NCBI GenBank assembly: GCA_021786375.1
Contig: JAJYNL010000115.1
Location: forward strand, 1 to 46,468
Source: Actinomycetes bacterium
GTDB taxonomy: Bacteria > Actinomycetota > Acidimicrobiia > Acidimicrobiales > Acidimicrobiaceae
Reading direction: 5' to 3'
Length of the DNA: 46,468 nucleotides
Made by a program: the position numbers and the translations under genes. The notes under the pieces are model-generated. The model saw only the letters and a list, made by a program, of their open reading frames with translations, did no database searches and was not told the origin of the DNA. This document shows, piece by piece, positions 43,534 through 46,468 of the stretch (the first letter of the stretch is position 1; every line of letters starts with the position of its first letter).

Positions 43534-45060
43534 CTATTCCGAGTCCGCGAAGCGCGCCGCAACCACCGAAAGGCGGCCGAAGGCAGCGTTCACCGGTGTC
43601 CAGGAGAAGCGAGCGGCAACCGCCCAAAGGGCCGCGACGGCAATCAGTCCATAGGCAGTCCAGGCCACGATCGTGCCGCCGTAGGGATCGCCGAAAACCA
43701 TACCCAGCACCGACACGCCGACCACGCCATAGGCCACTCTCTTGGTCGGCATGGTGGCGAGCACGATCACGCCCCAGGCAATGTACCAGGATTGGATCAC
43801 CGGGCCAAAAAAGACCAGGGCCAGCAACGAGTACCCGATTGCCTTCTCCAGGCCGAAGTGGCGGAACCGCACGACGAAGTAGAGGCCCGCGGCGCCCGCA
43901 GCCGCCAAGCCAAGAGCACGGAAAACCGTGAGCCAAGTGGCGTGACCGAGGGAAAGACCGACGAAAGAAGTGATGCGGTCGACCCATCCGGTGAGGGCGG
44001 TGGTCGGCACTGCAGGATTGAGGACCAGGCCAGGGGTCCCCAAGTTGTGGATCCACCCCCATCCAAGTCCGGTGGCGGTCGAGACCACCGCAATGGTCGC
44101 GAGCGCCACGGCTCCATAAGTGAGCGCAGGCCGGATCTTGGTGCGGAAGTCGTTGCCGGGAGTGGCCCCCCACGCAATGAAGGCCAGCGCCACGACCGCA
44201 GGAACCTTCACCGCAGTGGCCAAGGCCACCAGGACAACCGCCAACATCGGATGCCGGCGCGCATAGGCAAGGAGACCCGCCAGGAGGAAGAGCATCATGT
44301 AGACGTCGTTGTGCGCCGACGACGCCAGATGGAAAACCACCAGCGGATTTAGGCCGACCAGCACCAGGGTCAGGCGGCCGTCATAGCCGAGTTCACGCGC
44401 AAGCTGGGTGGCGAGCCAGGCAACCGCGACCGTGGCCACAATGGCCAGGGCGCGTATGACAAGCATCGTCGCGAAGGGATCATGGAAGGTGACCTGGGCT
44501 ATGAGCCCCGATAGCCACAGGAAGATGGGACCATAAGGCGCCGGCGCATTCCCCCAGAGTGGGTCGACCGTGTTCAGGTAAGGCGTCGCTCCCAGAATGT
44601 TCGGCCCGTACTGGTAAGGCGATATGTGCCGCGAGACCATCTCGCCAATCGCCGAATAGGCGTAAACGTCGCGCGAGTAGAGCGGGCCGGCAAGCAGCAG
44701 CGGCGAGTACCAGGCCACCGCCATCCAGACGAGGTCCCTCAGGGTGTAGTGTCCCTCGCGCACCGCTCGGACCAGCTCCCACCAGGCAAAGAGGCCGAGA
44801 AGGAAGCCCACTGCAAAGATCAGGTACTCGGGTACGCCGGCAATGGCGGAGATGGTGAGGGGCCCGTTCGGCATGCCGAAGAACCAGGAGCCCAGAATCT
44901 TAGAAGTGAGCGGCGAGTCGGGGGCCAAGGAGGAGATGAGGATGAGGATCGAGCTGAGCGTCCCGGCGGCGAAGAGTAGGCGACGAGAAGGAAGGCCGCC
45001 TCGCAGCACTCCCTTGACCTCATCCTGCAGCGTGCGCATCTCTTTGACCGAGGTGCCCAA
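43534..45060 (-). CDS. mptB: Polyprenol-phosphomannose alpha-1,6-mannosyltransferase, MptB-like
   Basis: 508 residues with about 12 membrane segments, GT-C fold. The first extracytoplasmic loop has SRDVYAYSAIGEMVSRHISP, then NTVDPLWGNAPAPYGPIFLW, the loop pattern of MptA/MptB enzymes, where the Asp of the RDVY segment is the expected catalytic residue. In corynebacteria and mycobacteria these extend the mannan core of lipomannan and lipoarabinomannan on the outer face of the membrane. The exact glycan here is unknown. TTG start with GGAGAGG just upstream; an ATG seven codons later is possible. Confidence 0.8.
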   Translation of the reverse strand: MGTSVKEMRTLQDEVKGVLRGGLPSRRLLFAAGTLSSILILISSLAPDSPLTSKILGSWFFGMPNGPLTISAIAGVPEYLIFAVGFLLGLFAWWELVRAVREGHYTLRDLVWMAVAWYSPLLLAGPLYSRDVYAYSAIGEMVSRHISPYQYGPNILGATPYLNTVDPLWGNAPAPYGPIFLWLSGLIAQVTFHDPFATMLVIRALAIVATVAVAWLATQLARELGYDGRLTLVLVGLNPLVVFHLASSAHNDVYMMLFLLAGLLAYARRHPMLAVVLVALATAVKVPAVVALAFIAWGATPGNDFRTKIRPALTYGAVALATIAVVSTATGLGWGWIHNLGTPGLVLNPAVPTTALTGWVDRITSFVGLSLGHATWLTVFRALGLAAAGAAGLYFVVRFRHFGLEKAIGYSLLALVFFGPVIQSWYIAWGVIVLATMPTKRVAYGVVGVSVLGMVFGDPYGGTIVAWTAYGLIAVAALWAVAARFSWTPVNAAFGRLSVVAARFADSE

Positions 45061-45107
45061 TCAGCCTCTCCAGATCCGGCGGACACGCCTTGAAACCGCG
45101 CCGCGTC

Positions 45108-45135
45108 TGCATAGAGATTAGCCCTCGCGGAACAA
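45108..45135 (-). promoter_or_regulatory. Candidate promoter of the mannosyltransferase gene
   Basis: TTGTTC (45130-45135) and TATGCA (45108-45113) are 16 bases apart, about 50 bases before the TTG start. Both boxes are imperfect. Confidence 0.35.
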
Positions 45136-45317
45136 ATTTGGAGTAGGTCTCAGCAGCTACTCAGGCAATCCGGAGCATAGACCCGGAAGGAGAGCCATGG
45201 CGTGGCGCGCCCTGCGCCCTCAGGCTACGTGCCGCTCGTGGGAAATCCGATCGCGGGCGCTTGGTGCCGGCTACGCATCCCCGGCGACGTGCCTGCGCCA
45301 GCCGGGTGGAAGGGGAG

Positions 45318-45399
45318 TGGGCCGGGTAGGATTCGAACCTACGTAGGCTGAGCCGGCAGATTTACAGTCTGCTCCCTTTGGCCGCTCGGGCACCGACCC
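45318..45399 (-). tRNA. tRNA-Tyr (GTA)
   Basis: 82-base class II tRNA: acceptor GGGTCGG/CCGGCCC, D arm with GCCCGAGCGGCC, anticodon loop CTGTAAA (GTA), a long variable arm CCGGCTCAGCCTACG-type, T loop GGTTCGAATCC, discriminator A. CCA not encoded. Divergent from the YajQ gene. Confidence 0.96.
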
Positions 45400-45426
45400 T
45401 TGGTGTGCGGAATATCCTATATCAGC

Positions 45427-45915
45427 GTGCCTACTTTCGATGTCGTCTCAGAGGTCAACCTCCAGGAAGTTCGGAACGCCGTTGACCAGGCAAACCGCGA
45501 AGCTTCGACCCGCTTCGACTTCAAGGACACCGACTCCAAGATCGAGTTCACCGATAAGGAGCTCCACCTCTCCTCAGCCTCGGAGGACCGACTGCGGGCC
45601 CTGGTGGTGGTCCTGGAAGAGAAGCTGGTCAAGCGAGGTGTATCACTCAAGTCGCTCGAGCGCGGCCAGGTGGTCGAAGGCTCGCGCGGCTCGGCCCGCC
45701 AGACCATCAAGCTCGTTGCCGGTATCTCTACGGAGAAGGGCAAGGCGATCAACAAGTTGATCAAGGAGCTGAACCTGAAAGGTGTCACCGGGTCGATCCA
45801 AGGTGACGCTGTGCGCGTCTCGGGCAAGAAGCGCGACGACCTGCAGACAGCGATCCAGAAGCTCAAGGAAGCCGATTTCGGCATCCCTCTTCAGTTCAAC
45901 AACTTCCGGGACTGA
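45427..45915 (+). CDS. YajQ family nucleotide-binding protein
   Basis: 162 residues, normal length. PTFDVVSEVNLQEVRNAVDQ opens the first ferredoxin-like domain and STRFDFKDTDSKIEF follows; the second ends KLKEADFGIPLQFNNFRD, all invariant in the family. Some members bind cyclic di-GMP or tRNA/GTP; the role here is unknown. The GTG start has no Shine-Dalgarno, and TATCCT (45413-45418) ends nine bases upstream, so a leaderless mRNA is possible. A long hairpin follows the stop. Confidence 0.94.
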   Translation: MPTFDVVSEVNLQEVRNAVDQANREASTRFDFKDTDSKIEFTDKELHLSSASEDRLRALVVVLEEKLVKRGVSLKSLERGQVVEGSRGSARQTIKLVAGISTEKGKAINKLIKELNLKGVTGSIQGDAVRVSGKKRDDLQTAIQKLKEADFGIPLQFNNFRD

Positions 45916-45925
45916 GCGAACCGCG

Positions 45926-45973
45926 CGGCTTACGGGGTGGAGGCCGCCGCTTCGGCCGCCACCCCGTAAGCCG
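45926..45973. terminator. Long inverted repeat after the YajQ gene
   Basis: Two perfect 15-base arms (45926-45940 and 45959-45973) enclose 18 bases that contain an inner GGCCG/CGGCC stem. It begins ten bases after the stop codon. No T-tract follows, so it is a non-classical terminator or 3' stabilising hairpin; it could alternatively mark the border of the mobile element to its right. Confidence 0.5.
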
Positions 45974-46023
45974 GCAGACGCAGCATTATCTCTGGCTCCC
46001 ACTGCAGCCCGCGATGGCCGAAC

Positions 46024-46347
46024 ATGGCCGTCATCATCCCCCGATGGAAGGTTGCCAACCCAGGACTCCTCCGGGATCCAGCGGTCACCACCATCATCAT
46101 TGAACACCCGGACCGCTTCGCCAGGTTCGGGGCCGAGTACGTGGCCGCCGCACTCGCAGCTGAAAACCGGCGCATCGTCGTCGTCGATGACACCGAAGTC
46201 GACGGCGACCTCGTGCGTGACATGACCGAGTTGATGACCTCGCTGTGCGCCCGCCTCTACGGCAGGCGCTCGGCCGCCCACCGTGCGGCCAGGGCCGTCG
46301 AGGTCGCCGTCGGTGGCCGGCACTCGACCCAGAGCGGAGCCCCATGA
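46024..46347 (+). pseudogene. Truncated IS607-type serine recombinase (C-terminal part)
   Basis: The frame contains LLRDPAVTTIIIEHPDRFAR, then FGAEYVAAALAAENRRIVVV, then DLVRDMTELMTSLCARLYGRRSA. These correspond to the end of the catalytic domain and the C-terminal helix of IS607-family resolvases. The N-terminal MerR-like helix-turn-helix and the catalytic Ser segment that should precede are absent: upstream sequence gives no matching frame and reaches the YajQ hairpin within 50 bases. The first ~17 residues (from ATG 46024) look unrelated, so the exact breakpoint is near 46070. The stop overlaps the tnpB start (ATGA), the usual coupling in IS607 elements. Confidence 0.75.
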
Positions 46348-46468
46348 TGGGCGCTCCAACGACGACAGTGGCGCCAGAGGCGCCCATCACGAAGAAGCGC
46401 TCACCACGGAGAAGGTTCGTCATCCCCGCTGGCTGGGTCGCCCGGGGCTTCACCTTCGAGGTCACATG
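46344..46468 (+). CDS. tnpB: TnpB (IS605 OrfB family), N-terminal fragment
   Basis: About 41 residues are visible. After a variable lead rich in Ala/Pro/Thr comes KKRSPRRRFVIPAGWVARGF then TFEVT, resembling the first strand of TnpB proteins from actinobacterial IS607 elements. TnpB is an RNA-guided DNA nuclease. The RuvC motifs and zinc finger lie beyond the edge, so integrity cannot be judged. Confidence 0.6.
   Translation, partial: MMGAPTTTVAPEAPITKKRSPRRRFVIPAGWVARGFTFEVT

Larger units (their letters stand above)
46024..46468 (+). mobile_element. Remnant of an IS607-like element, right part beyond the window
   Basis: Recombinase remnant and tnpB start in the standard tnpA-tnpB order. The left end is lost or undefined; the right end, with the guide RNA expected at the 3' end of tnpB, lies outside. 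IS607 elements have no terminal inverted repeats, so borders cannot be read from repeats. Confidence 0.65.

Noticed and set aside
45197-45346. 49-codon + strand frame with a good AAGGAG, starting ATG at 45197
   Set aside because: It runs antisense through the 3' half of tRNA-Tyr, and its end (GRVGFEPT) is the usual false peptide from an antisense tRNA T arm. No family resemblance.

Overview
This is a GC-rich actinobacterial chromosome segment dominated by the translation and transcription super-cluster. Lineage evidence: zinc-type S14 and L36, a four-cysteine adenylate kinase LID, an MptB-type polyprenol-phosphomannose mannosyltransferase, an acidic N-terminal arm on NusG, and the actinobacterial order tRNA-Thr, tRNA-Met, rpmG, tRNA-Trp, secE, nusG. 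A deep-branching class such as Acidimicrobiia is possible, but this is inference.

Layout, left to right: the 3' end of an unknown + strand gene with a strong terminator; an NCS1 permease and a radical SAM/SPASM enzyme (minus strand); glmS and glmM; then almost 35 kb of minus-strand genes. In transcription order (right to left) these are tRNA-Thr, tRNA-Met and rpmG; tRNA-Trp, secE and nusG; rplK, rplA, rplJ, rplL; rpoB, rpoC; rpsL, rpsG, fusA, tuf; rpsJ to rplO (the S10 and spc groups); secY, adk, map; infA, rpmJ, rpsM, rpsK, rpsD, rpoA, rplQ; truA; rplM, rpsI; glmM, glmS. The beta, str, S10, spc and alpha operons of other bacteria are therefore joined with no foreign gene between them. Genes inside each group overlap or lie a few bases apart. 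The joints carry GC-rich hairpins, candidate terminators and candidate promoters.

An ECF sigma factor without a neighbouring anti-sigma gene is transcribed divergently from the tRNA-Trp/secE unit. To its right are a GNAT acetyltransferase, an AlkA-like glycosylase abutting an MptB-like mannosyltransferase, tRNA-Tyr, a YajQ-family gene, and at the right edge the remains of an IS607-type element (C-terminal half of a serine recombinase plus the start of tnpB).

No wholly new system is evident. The points most worth checking are: Asn at the RpoB rifamycin position normally occupied by Ser531; an infA whose only sensible start is CTG; a terminator-bearing leader between rpsJ and rplC; and a recurring hairpin plus CCCTATRRTGT module at three operon joints. 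All promoter, terminator and leader calls are by eye, without folding or alignment software.
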